From: Lycium barbarum
Lineage: Eukaryota; Streptophyta; Magnoliopsida; Solanales; Solanaceae
DNA: 64,000 nucleotides
Direction: 5' to 3'
NCBI RefSeq assembly: GCF_019175385.1
Contig: NC_083348.1
Coordinates: forward strand, 51,544,950-51,608,949
The notes under the pieces are model-generated. The model was not told where the DNA came from and did not search any database. It saw only the letters and a program-made list of their open reading frames with translations. The translations under genes and the position numbers were made by a program. Every line of letters starts with the position of its first letter. Position 1 is the first letter of the stretch. Below are positions 34,325 through 44,459 of this stretch, piece by piece.

Positions 34325-34532
34325 CCCCACTTAGCTTACAACAACGAGGGCTTTTCAGTAAGTGACATATGAACCAATTCAACCCATATGGTCCCCAAAT
34401 GTCATATGCATACCATTATTACACCCTTATAATATAATATTTCTCCTCAATCCTTAAATAGTTTTGCTCTTCCTCCGGCCCATACTAAGCTGGCTACGAC
34501 CTTGGTAGCGCAAAATTTTCCAAGGTGTAACA
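34325..34532 (-). mobile_element. 5' end of the 5' LTR of element A
   Basis: Continues 15585 after removing B. In sense, the LTR begins TGTTACACC (plus strand ends ...GGTGTAACA at 34532), then TAGAG. Homologous to 980-1193 of fragment H. Confidence 0.9.
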
Positions 34533-34537
34533 TAGAG

Positions 34538-35074
34538 ATCCCTGTCCCCCTTTTTCCCCTTGATGATGATATATTTGCCCCTGTTGGGCGTTGCCGTTTA
34601 GACAATTTCTTTTGTTTTGTTTGGGTTGTGTTGTCTCCTTTTCTTGGATGATGTTTCTCATTTTTGGTCCTTGGTTAGCCTTATTTGGGCTTAATATTCA
34701 GATAGCTTGTTTGAATATGGGACTATTTAAATTTCTTGTTTTGGTAATGGTAATGGTGTTTGTGTAATGATTTGAGTTATGCTTGACCTTGTCGGGCTTG
34801 TCCTGTACTACTGAGGGTTTGGTTTGCTGTTGTTTATATGTAATCTGTCAAATGGCCAAAACAGGGGAAGTAGGCTGAAAACAGGGGAAGGGTTCAGGTC
34901 TCTAAATCCTGCATTACCGCTTCAGCGGTCTCTAAGACCGCTACATCGGTCCCTCTTCGGCGGTAGAAGGGCCGCAGAAGCGGTCAAAAATGAATAGCAG
35001 GGACCGTTTCAACGGTGGCCTTACCGCTGCAGTGATAACTCAACAACGGTTGGTTGACCGCTGGAGCGCAATAC
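34538..35074 (+). other. Continuation of the target of element A, then a CGGT-rich stretch
   Basis: The first ~320 bp is T/G-rich, untranslated-looking sequence that continues the Transposase_32-like gene from 8698 after the TAGAG duplication; no frame is open for long. From about 34905 to 35065 it carries many ACCGCT, AGCGGT and related words in both orientations, similar to a stretch near 38225-38345 inside LTR F. I cannot assign the boundary between the two. Confidence 0.45.
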
Positions 35075-35391
35075 CTGGGAGTAATATTATACCAACTTGG
35101 ATCGTTTCGCAACTAAAACCTTAACTCGATCATACTCAACACATATTAGACCTGATTCCAATTACGACTTACCTTTCGCACATAGATACCAACTGGAATC
35201 GTCTAGATACCAATTGGGCCCATCGAGATACCAATTTGATCGAAGTGGCACGATTTGAAAGAAAGAAGGGAAATTTTCCTAGATGCCCTATAGCCTCCCA
35301 TGGATGGGTACGGACGTCTACCATTCCACAGACTCTACTAGACATTGCTCTTGTACTTGTGACACTGGTAACCTAGGCTCTGATACCAACT
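35075..35391 (-). mobile_element. Leader fragment of gypsy element F with PBS
   Basis: Only the first ~0.3 kb of the internal region survives. The PBS (minus strand TGGTATCAGAGCC, 35388-35376) is three bases inside the LTR end at 35392. The leader contains a hairpin-capable block (TGGATGG 35301-35307 with CCATTCCA 35321-35328, one bulged base) around a loop containing the palindrome GACGTC (35313-35318). No gag follows. Confidence 0.7.
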
Positions 35392-35755
35392 TGTCACAAC
35401 CCAATTGGGGACCGTGCGGGTACCTACCTTTCTCGCCTCGGTTGGCAAACCCTCTCATTTAATAACACATCAATCAAGAAACAAATCATTTTATGAGCAT
35501 TTAGATAATTAGAAATACAGAGGTACTCCATAATATATTCAATAAACTCAAATGTTTATATGTTTACAACAATACAAAATTACAGACTCGATCCACTTCC
35601 CATGACCTGGTCTAGACTAATACAAAAGCAACTAATGACTTAGATTACCGCTACTTTCTAAGACTCAACCTCTATCCCGGAATGAAGTGGGAGGAGGCCT
35701 TCCAAATAGGCACCGCGCATTTTCGCTGGGCATCAAATCAAATACCTGAAACAAT

Positions 35756-35809
35756 CTACACCCAAAAAGGGTGTAGCAAGTATAATATCAGTACAATCCA
35801 CGCGTACTG
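35756..35809 (-). other. Hairpin pair of LTR F
   Basis: An eight-base stem CTACACCC/GGGTGTAG with an AAAAA loop lies next to a CAGTAC/GTACTG stem. Position (about 0.4 kb before the LTR end) and the GTAC stem match the hairpin run of the other families; the second stem is unrelated in sequence. Confidence 0.55.
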
Positions 35810-36557
35810 AGTAAGTATCATAGGCCGACAATGGTTAGTAACACATATTGGTAAAAGAATTCACAAACAACCATGAAAATCATTAAATCAAGTCTTATTT
35901 TTACCTATCGCACATCATAACCTTACTTACCCTTAAGCCACAACTTCTCTCTGATAACTACAAGTCAATAGTATCAGTGCAATTTCCCAGTATATGAATC
36001 ATTGGATCTATCTTTAGTCTAGGGTCAACTCCTAGTTATAACAACTTTTATCTTACATCACTTAGAACTCAATCAAACAACTGGATTTACAGAGAGTTCT
36101 CTGAATAAGTCAACAAATACAATCAACAAGTATAAACCAAATACAATCGGATATAGATACATGTCATTGTGTAAATAAAGCGCCTAGTCCCCAAACATGC
36201 CAAGTCTGAATACATCGAGTCCAAATCTAACAACACAGGTACAACACCAAGAATCTCAATCAATCATCATCCAATGCAATATAATAATGTATGGATGCAA
36301 TGCAATGCCATGCAAATGGGGTGTACACATGTACTCCAGACGGAAATATAGACATCTCGGTAGCAACACCTAATGTGACTCGTGATGTCTAAGTGCCACC
36401 CATCCTGGATCTTTGCCCAACAGACAAACGGGACCCCGGATCTTTTCCCACGGGGGGTTCTCACCGGCACAACCCTGGGGGACCTGCGTAGTCCATTCAC
36501 TAACAACGATTTTGGAAATATCATTGGAATCGGCCATGCAACAACGATATTTGAATA

Positions 36558-36835
36558 AATCATCGAACATCGGCCATCTCACAATCACTCAAGTAAAAGA
36601 GTTTTATCAAATATTAGTTTCACACAATCAAAAATTCCGGGATTGATCATCGGACATCGGCCTTCTCACAATCACTCACGTAAAAGAGTTTATCAAATAT
36701 TAGTTTCGCACAATCAACGATTCCGGGATTGATCATCGGATATCGACCTTCTCACAATCACTCACGTAAAAAAGTTTATCAAATATCAGTTTCACTCAAT
36801 CAACGATACCGGATCATCACCGGGTATCGTCCATG
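36558..36835 (-). repeat. Tandem array of ~86-87 bp units in LTR F
   Basis: About three units starting at CATCG/CATCGG near 36561, 36648 and 36734. Each contains 'TCTCACAATCACTCA', 'GTTTATCAAATATTAGTTTC' and 'TTCCGGGATTGATCATCGG'-like words. The copies differ by a few bases. Confidence 0.8.
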
Positions 36836-38567
36836 CATCATGCATAAATGAGAATGCATGCAATGCGTGTGTCAACATCAACCATCAAGCTCAATATCAC
36901 TAGTACCAACAATGGGGTACACCAAAAATATATCGTAATCACAATACCAACAGTGGGTATGCCAACAGTATAACCGAGTCACAAGTACCACAATGGGTAG
37001 TCCAATAATTGTCCAATCAAGGCAAATAACGGGATCTAATCTCTAGCAACAACTCATGGCATCAAGCCAACACAATAGAGCGGTCAACACAACACAACGG
37101 GGTGGTTAGTCCCTACACAAAACAGATTAATCAGTTGATATACATTATTACCACTTCCTTAAATCATCCTATTAGCTTAGGACAAGAATCTCACCCTACA
37201 CTCGAAGTCATTCGTCACAACTTAATTAGAACTCAATCACAACCGTGGGTACATTTCATTCTCTCGTTTAGCAGCTAGATTCACTATTAATAACAAAACA
37301 CAAGTAATCACGTATTACGGGAAGTTTACATCGTTAGACACAAAATAGGTTTCGTCTGCTACTCCCAAGTCACATAAATCCACCGATATTCAAGAAAACC
37401 ACATCAACAACCTAAGGAGGCAACAGGCCACAAGCCCAAACAAACAAGTCACACAACAATACCATCCTAGGATTCCATCCCAAATCTCCAACTCCTACAC
37501 ATGCATTCTCCGTTCCTTCTAATACACGAATATATGAAACTAACCGGAGTCTACCAAAAAGGGAAGCCATAACCTACCTCATGGCCGAGCGGGTGCCACG
37601 AACATCCGTTGGTCCTTCAATTTGCTCAACATCTCGTAATCCCACGAAAAGTTTGGAGACACCCATGAGACCCAAGAGTAGAAATTACCCTTAGGGTTCT
37701 TATCAAGGACTTCAAATTTGATAAGGTGTACATGGAGATTTACTCTACCTTTAGATTCACTTTCACAATGCTAGATGGTCAATCAACCTTCATTTATGAC
37801 ATCATGACACTATTCTAAGTCACTAGTTAGGTCAAGTTGCCATTTTACACTTGTCTTTGAGAAACCCATTTTCAATCTCCATAGGCCTATTTGTGCTTTA
37901 ATGGGGAAAATGAAGGATTAGGTTAGGAACCTAGCTGGGATAATGAACAAGGGAAAATAACCCAAGGATTTTATATCAAGAAGAACAAAGAATTCATCTC
38001 TTTGGAACTTAAGAGATTGTGATACCCATTCTTGTAATTTCTGGATGAGGGGTTCTTGATAGGAATCTCTAATGGGAAGGAAGAATGGGGAAGCTTAGAA
38101 GCATTACTTCTTCCAAGACAACATCAAGTTTTGCTCCAAAAATACTCCATGGACGGCTGGACTCTTTAGGGTTTGAAAAAATGAGGTTAATTCCCAAAAT
38201 GCCACTTAAATAGGTGAAATGACTGCTCGTAACCGCTGGGCCGATCGCGTCACCTCTCCAGCGGTACTGCTTCTGCGTCCAAGGTGCCGCTGGGGCGGTC
38301 CATTGGAAATCCTTGTTATACCGCTTTTGTGGTTGCCCCGCCGCTGTTGCGCCACTGCTGGGGCAGCCTGGAAGGCGCTGTAGCAGCACAACTTGGCCCA
38401 GGGGGCCCTGATCCAATTCTTTACACGCAACTCATATGATTTCCTGATCAAGTTAACGGTTCCCAAATTTCAAGGGTAGTTCAAGCATGTCTCCAGGAGG
38501 CAGAGTCACGAATATTTCGGAATTCACAATAACGACGGAACGGGTTGTTACATATAGTGGTCCAAGT

Positions 38568-38740
38568 AAAAACTTCTTACCGTATTAGGTAATTTTGCTC
38601 AGGTAGTAAGCACCGTCCACCTCCAAAGCTAAAGTTGTGAGTTCGAGTCCCAAAGGGAGCAAAAAGGTGGGAGCTGCTAGGGAGGGGTAAAACTACCACC
38701 ACACACACATTGAATTATAAGTTTTATACATTGATGGCAC
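38568..38740 (+). mobile_element. tRNA-derived SINE-like element
   Basis: An A-box-like GCTCAGGTAGTAAGC (about 38597) and a B-box AGTTCGAGTCC (38640-38650) about 40 bp apart are the internal pol III promoter layout of a tRNA-derived head. A 'GGTGGGAGCTGCTAGGGAGG' body follows, which I associate from memory with Solanaceae SINEs. Ends and target duplication are not defined. A tRNA gene is excluded because the cloverleaf does not close. Confidence 0.5.
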
Positions 38741-39463
38741 ACATAGACCACACCTCATAATCTATATATAATATAAAGCTAGGCATAGACAAGGTATGTG
38801 ACACCTCTCTATGGCCACCATTCTTATTTATCTTTTTTATCCTGTTTTTTTATATATGTTTTCCTTCATTTGGCTACATAATTTATTAACTAATTAGATT
38901 AGCAAAAGCCTCATAAATTAAAATATCCCTTTACAATAGTTTAACCCACGTAGCAATAAAGCACAGATAGTCTTCTGCTTCAGCCCACGTTATAGTAATA
39001 TTAATTGACACATTAAATTTGTTTGCACTTGTCACGACCCAACTCCGTAGGCCGTGACTAGTGCCCGAGGTGGACACTCGTACATACTTATTAGCCAAAA
39101 TCTACTTGCGTTTAGCATATTAGGGACTTTCATTCATACAGGACAATATATCATTTAAATCGTCACTTATAATATCACTCATAAGCGGTCAGGCTATCGT
39201 AGTGTAGGGGAATGTCAAACACAAACCACATAAACATCACTGAACAAATACGACCCACGACCCACATACATGTCTACAGGCCTCTAAGAATAACAACATC
39301 ATATGGCGAGACAAGGCCCCGCCGTACCCCGAAATAGTCATATGTATATATATGTACAACAAAAGGATCTGTACCAAAAGTGTAAGCTCCGAAACAAAGG
39401 AGCACTTCAAGACAGCAGAGTGGATGTCCTATGCTGACGGGTCACCGCAACGAGCGTCTGTAC

Positions 39464-39519
39464 CTGCGGGCATGAAACGCAGCCCCCGAAGAAAGGGGGT
39501 CAGTACGGAATATGTACTG
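39464..39519 (-). other. Triple hairpin of LTR C (3' copy)
   Basis: CTGCG 39464-39468 with CGCAG 39478-39482, CCCCC 39483-39487 with GGGGG 39495-39499, CAGTAC 39501-39506 with GTACTG 39514-39519; all perfect. Repeated in the 5' LTR at 55444-55499. Confidence 0.72.
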
Positions 39520-39644
39520 AGCATGTAAGGCATGAAATGCAATTGAAAAGATCATAACTGAAATAGAGATTCCAGGAGACAAGTATGATAATAAAGAAAC
39601 CGATGTACCTGTGCAGTACGAAACAGAATCAAGCATACCAATAC

Positions 39645-39995
39645 CACATACCGTACCCGGCCCATTATGGGACTCGGTGAATAAAATCATGTCATCACGT
39701 CATCATGAATATATGTATACGTATACCGTACCCGGCCCTCTAGTGAGGGACTCGGTGAATAAAGTCATGTCAGCATGCTATCATATCATGATGCATATAC
39801 ATATATACATACCGTACCTGGCCCTCTAGTGAGGGACTCGGTGAATAAAATCATCATATGCCCTCCTGGCCACCATAACACATCGTCATCTCATCATGTC
39901 ATCATATACATATACCGTACTCGGCCCTCTAATGAGAGACTCGACGAACAATGCAGTGGGGTGCGCACGATAACATACCCGGCCCGGGACTCGGT
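39645..39995 (-). repeat. Array of hairpin-bearing repeats in LTR C
   Basis: Five units of about 75-100 bp share 'ACCGTACCCGGCCCTCTAGT' and 'GAGGGACTCGGTGAA'. The core CCCTC-TAGT-GAGGG is a perfect short hairpin. The 5' LTR copy is at about 55625-55990. Element D carries a homologous array in its own LTRs. Confidence 0.8.
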
Positions 39996-41944
39996 GAAAG
40001 ATGTATTGAGGCATGCACGAGCAAAGTAGTGAGAAGCCATATGCATATAAATAAATTTTCTTTCAAGACTCGAAAGATAAGTACACAAACTGACACTTGA
40101 GGATCGTAAACACGTTTCAAGTCAATCCGGTTTAGTATGAGAAAGTTATGGACACTTTTACCACAGAACCTCTACGAACGTTTCCAAAGCAATCCAAGAC
40201 TGTATACAAAAGTTAGAGACATTAATACTTACAGAACCCTTTTAGGGACATGAACTCTTTATACTTTACTCGTTATTCAACCATACAATAAGCTCAACTA
40301 TATCGAGCGTACTCATGTCAAGAAGTGAATAAGAATCATAGACAAACTCGGAAACATATCAAATAGAGCTTCGGAAATCATAGATACGTAACAAAACCAT
40401 ATGAAGTAGCTTATGGAAATCAAGAATATTAGCCATCCTAGTGGCTCTAAGAATTGGAGTTTCTTTGAAATCATACATATACTTGGTCTGTTCGTTTCAC
40501 AAGGATCATGCCAAAAGAAAGAAAGGGTAAGCCTTACATACCTTGCCCGCTTCCTATGCAAATCCAACTTAAGTCTCGGCTTTCGCAAGATCTACAACAA
40601 TATTAGTAGATACCAAACATTAGCTACAGATACTTAAGAGTTCAATTCTAAACTAACACCTCATCTACAGAAATTTCGGCAGCATTTCCCCTGTAATTAC
40701 AACCAACCCCGAGAATTCAACTCGGCCAAATCATCAACAACAATCCCAACAATCATGCTAACAACATCAATAATCAATTCAAAACGCATTCTAACATTAG
40801 TAACTCTTTTCTACATAATTCGACAACATCCCATTTATATTCAAATCGACCATGTATAGTCAAGCTAACAGCAATGATCTCCAATTCAAGTGTTAATCCG
40901 AAATCATTCTAACATGATTCAAGAACACTTCAAACAATTCACACAATATTCAAAATAATCTAACCAATATTCCACTCCACCCGAAACCTCCAAAATGCAA
41001 CAATAACAATAACCACACATTTCCTTCTTTCAAATTCATGAACTACACCCATAATTCACACACTAACAACATTATTTTCCATAAATACAAGAGACTACAT
41101 TCAATCCACATTGGCTTCTAAAACAGCCCACAACAATTTCGACCTCAACTTGAATCATTAAACTCTCATTTTCATCATAGAATCCATTACAACAACGACC
41201 AAAGTACTAAGTAAAAATTGGTTCATCACTCCTACAAAACACAACACATACACGGCCAACACCAACACATAGGGTTTCATGGTTTTCATCCATTTCCACA
41301 CACTACAACATGTCCAAAACATTCATAACATATGAAAAAGAGGATTAAACCTTACTTTTCTTCACTACACTCCTCAACTTGGCTAGGGTGGTAATAGTGC
41401 ACAAATAACTGTTTTGCTTACTCCAACAACTACTCCACGTTAAAGAGGGCCTTCCAATTGGTTGAATTTCTAGAAGAAAATTTTTTTTTGACCAAGATTT
41501 TAGGGCTTCAATTTTTGCTTGCTATGGCCGAATGGCCTTCTCTTTATTTCTTCAAGTTTCTTGAATTTTCTCAAGTGTGGAAGATGATAAATGTGCTCTA
41601 TTAGTCATCTTTTATCTATTTATATTAAGCTCCCATGTGGGCCTTGGCCCACATCTCTTGGACGGCCACATGGCCTTTTATTTTCAAGACCATTCTTTTT
41701 TTTTGTATTTTGTAATTCATGAAAACTTATTTTCCTAATTCCAAATTTGCCCTTAGCCTTCCTCAATATTACCATGAACCACCTTGTGAATTTCCCTTTT
41801 TTACCCCTAGCCTTTCTTAATATTTGCACATCAATAATTTTCACAAACAACTTGTGTGTTAAACAAGATAAAAAATATAGCCTTGCCCTTAACTTCTCGC
41901 AATTATCTTGAAATATCCGAATGTACAAAATACGGGATATAACA

Positions 41945-41980
41945 TCCTCCCCCCCTTTAGAATATTCGTCCTCGAATGTT
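41945..41980 (-). other. Polypurine tract and pre-PPT hairpin of element C
   Basis: In minus sense AACATTCG - AGGA - CGAATATT (41980-41961, one mismatch), then AAAGGGGGGGAGGA (down to 41945), then the 3' LTR. Confidence 0.85.
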
Positions 41981-42079
41981 GAATTAGTCTCATAGAGTCT
42001 TGCAAGCATTTCGGGGGAGTTCTTTTTTATAGTTGTCATATACAGTTCATTCATCAATCAACATAACCACTTTAGAAAT

Positions 42080-42720
42080 TCAAATGACCTGTAAGTATAG
42101 GAAACAAGTGAGGATACTTTCTCTTCATCTCTTCTTCAGCTTTCCAGGTTATCTCCTTCCTGCTATTGTTTCACCACAACACCTTAGCGAAAGCTACATC
42201 TTTAGTACGCAGTCTTCTCACTTGACGATCCAGTACGGCTATCGGCTGCTCTTCGTAGGATAGCTCCTCTGTCTCTTGGATATCATCTATGGAAACCACT
42301 CTAGAAGGGTCATCAATGCATTTGCGAAACATAGACACGTGGAAGACTGGATGCACTGCTTCTAAATCGGATGGTAGGTCTAATTCATAGTCAACCTTGC
42401 CTACCTTGCGGACAATCTGATAAGATCCAATATACCTTGGACTGAACTTTCCCTTCTTGCCGAATCTCACTACACCCTTCATGGGTGACTCGTTCAGAAA
42501 TACCCAATCGCCAACCTGGAACTCCAAGTGCCGACGTCGATTATCGGCGTATGATTTCCGTCGACTTTGGGCTGCCCGTAACCGTTTCTGAATGGGTCCT
42601 TCTTTATCAACTGCCTGCTGAATTATATCTGGGCCGATTAACTTAGTTCCATCAACATCGAACTAACCGATCGGTGATTTGCACTTCCTGCCATACCGAG
42701 CCTCATATGGTGCCGTTTCG
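42080..42720 (-). pseudogene. Integrase C-terminus and chromodomain-like tail of element C
   Basis: Minus-strand coding remnant. APYEARYGRKCKSPIG near 42716 is the end of the DDE core region. Then a helical linker leads to the stop-free stretch 42171-42527: EFQVGDWVFL, SPMKGVVRFGKKGKFSPRY (GPY/F module), LSYEEQPIAVLDRQVRRLRT and a chromodomain-like end. A TGA at 42171-42173 precedes more tail sequence with similarity to WKAEEEMKRKYPHLFP to about 42080. A stop in the GPY/F linker (around 42662) also breaks it. The catalytic core upstream is missing: sequence right of 42720 is non-coding module. Confidence 0.85.
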
Positions 42721-42930
42721 GGCTGTCCTTTTTATATTTGTTGACCTCTCCAGGTGTCTTCCATATTTTCTCCTTATATCTATCTCATGGTACACTTATT
42801 GTCAATTCATTTCTACGTCTTTTCGTAACCTTCACGATATACCAACAGACCCCGAACTCTGGCCCCGAGCTAATAAGTCTCCTTTTCTGGAGGTTGAATC
42901 GTCATAGTTCATTTTAAGTCTGGTATGTTC

Positions 42931-42948
42931 TCCCCCCCCCCCCCCCTT
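42931..42948. repeat. Poly-C/G run in element C
   Basis: An uninterrupted run of about 17 C (plus strand), i.e. G in element sense, followed in sense by GAGAACATA. Element D has the matching run at 51640-51653. Length in the assembly is uncertain. Confidence 0.8.
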
Positions 42949-42949
42949 T

Positions 42950-44345
42950 ATTAAGAGGGTCTATATACGCCTATGCCTTTTAAGTAACCATCGCTTTCCG
43001 CGATCTTCTTACAATTGAAGTTCCTTCATCGCGGAGTCTGTCCTGTCTATCTCCTTGCTAAGTGCGTTCTCGTATTTAGTTGGAATACTTATAAGGGCAT
43101 CCATTTCCGACGCTTACTTTTTCCATTTTGACATACCCCTGTCTTTTATGTGTAACGGTGTCATTAACCTTTTGGTGCGTAACCGTTTCCAGTTACTTTC
43201 TTCCTAAATACTCTCCTTTTCCTTCGATCAAGCCGTCAGTATCCTTAATCTTTCTTAGGGAGTAGCTTTCTTCTCTTGTTGTTTATAGCATCGGCTCTGA
43301 AGTTAGTAAGATATTCTTTTATATGCGCAAATCGGTTCCATTCTTAAGTCACCCTCTAGGAAGGTGTCTCTATGTTCGAAGCAACCATACCAATATGGCA
43401 ACGCATTTATCCTTTTGTAATTATATCCTTCCACAATAGAGGATTCGGCCAAGCTGTCCTTTCCTTCATGCCCGTTCCTTATCTTTCATCCTGTTTTCTT
43501 TATAATCGAACCTCTCGATCTTCATATGAATCCTCATTCCATATCATGGGTGTTCTGGTCAACTACTAGTTATCCTGGTCCTTCTTTTGACATTTCTGAT
43601 ACTTCGAAGCTCCTTACCCTCTACGTATTCACTTTCTTTCTGTTCCCGAATATCGTTGTATTAGGACTTTCCAGCCTTAACTAGTGGTAGATCCAGTATC
43701 AGTTTACCTTGTAACATCTGTACTATATCTTTCGCTTTGTCTCTTGAATTCCGTTCAGTTAGTGTCTTCTATACATCGCAACACTGGTTGATGGGATTCA
43801 CCTATCGATCGATACAGTCACAAATGAGATGTCATATGCATATATATTTACTACCATTTCGCTCACAAATATTTCCACCGCTATTCAAATTCACCCTAAT
43901 TCTAGAGTTGTGATGCGCTTTCTTTCTCTTCACCGGTCTAGTCCGCCTCAGCCTATGCGACCTCTTTAAGGTTTCTATCCACTCCGCATACTCTAATTTC
44001 CCTTAGGCTACCCTAATTTCCCATTTGTCTCTTATATCTACATTTATGGGACCTTTAGCGCACTTCCCAGTGGGTCACCCATCCTAAAATTTCTCTCACC
44101 TTAGCACGCTTAACCTCGAAACTTTAATGCATTTCGGTGCGTTAATGCTGGTATAATTGCATCCACTACCCCGCACGACCTTGATCACGTAATCTAGGGC
44201 ACGTCGGTGTCTTAACAACTTCCAAAATTTTCTTGTAACGTGTCTTTCTCCGATCTAGAGAGGGTCGTTTACTTTCCTGACTATACAATTACCGTGTTAG
44301 CCTTTTAAATCCTGAATATTCACTTTTCATCTGTATTTATGCCTA
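42950..44345 (-). mobile_element. Non-coding module of element C
   Basis: It aligns with D 50110-51650 in sense direction and, more weakly, B 19490-20700 and E 29560-30400. Block order: 'GTGAATATTCAGGATT' near 44320, the 5S-like segment 44164-44049, 'GAGACAAATGGGAAATTAG' near 44020, 'GAGGCGGACTAGACCGGTGAAGAG' words near 43940, then AT-rich purine sequence. No coding potential. It starts within what should be the protease gene. Confidence 0.7.
44049..44164 (-). repeat. 5S rRNA-derived segment in element C
   Basis: 116 bp in minus sense, GGATGCAATTATACCAGC at the start, with GGTTAAGCGTGCT and TAGGATGGGTGACC kept, ending GGGAAGTGCGC. This is the most 5S-like 5' end of the four copies. Same length as the copy in D. 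Confidence 0.8.
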
Positions 44346-44459
44346 CCTCAAATGGTTCTGTCAATTCGGGCCACTTCTACTAGCAACCAGGAGGGGGAAA
44401 ATAGATGATAAAGTAGAGCCTAGACTTATCAATGCATATACATTTCGGGAAAAGACCAA
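44346..44459 (-). pseudogene. Protease remnant of element C
   Basis: Just after the gag stop (44460-44462) the same frame reads VFSRNVYALISLGSTLSS. This is the retropepsin active-site block, but the catalytic D-P-G position reads S-L-G, so the essential Asp is gone. Similarity fades after a few dozen codons near 44345, where the non-coding module begins. No flap or RT linker remains. Confidence 0.7.

Larger units (their letters stand above)
8699..34532 (-). mobile_element. Element A: Ty3/gypsy (chromovirus-like) retrotransposon with nested insertions
   Basis: Full span of a minus-strand element bounded by a perfect five-base target duplication TAGAG (8694-8698 and 34533-34537). Order on the minus strand: 5' LTR (34532-34325 and 15585-13215, interrupted by element B), PBS 13210-13199, leader, gag, protease, RT, RNase H, start of integrase, then a deletion junction near 9391, then the distal part of the 3' LTR (9391-8699). 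gag and pol share one frame, as in single-ORF Del/Tekay-type chromoviruses. The two LTR stretches that can be compared (about 690 bp) differ at roughly 4% of sites by my count, so it is the oldest of the three nested elements. Confidence 0.9.
35392..38552 (-). mobile_element. 5' LTR of gypsy element F
   Basis: 3161 bp; on the plus strand it opens TGTCACAACCC and closes GGGTTGTTACA, i.e. TG...CA ends in minus orientation. It is a distinct family with no second copy in this window. It includes a tandem array (about 36558-36830), hairpin words (CTACACCC 35756-35763 with GGGTGTAG 35769-35776; CAGTAC 35789-35794 with GTACTG 35804-35809) and a CGGT-rich tract near 38225-38345. No coding sequence recognised. 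Confidence 0.8.
39030..41944 (-). mobile_element. 3' LTR of element C
   Basis: Plus strand opens TGTCACGACCC and closes GGGATATAACA. Features in plus coordinates: hairpin run 39464-39519, array of five hairpin units about 39645-39995, conserved GCATGCCAAAAGAAAGAAAGG/CATACC block near 40505-40550, shared palindrome block near 40668-40682 (one arm mutated), splice-donor-like complement near 41350. Confidence 0.93.

Noticed and set aside
38568..38740. A tRNA gene
   Set aside because: A- and B-box-like words are present but no closed acceptor stem or anticodon arm; a SINE head fits better.
39645..39995. CRISPR-like array
   Set aside because: Repeats are imperfect, spacers are themselves related, the context is a plant LTR and the same array recurs in both LTRs.
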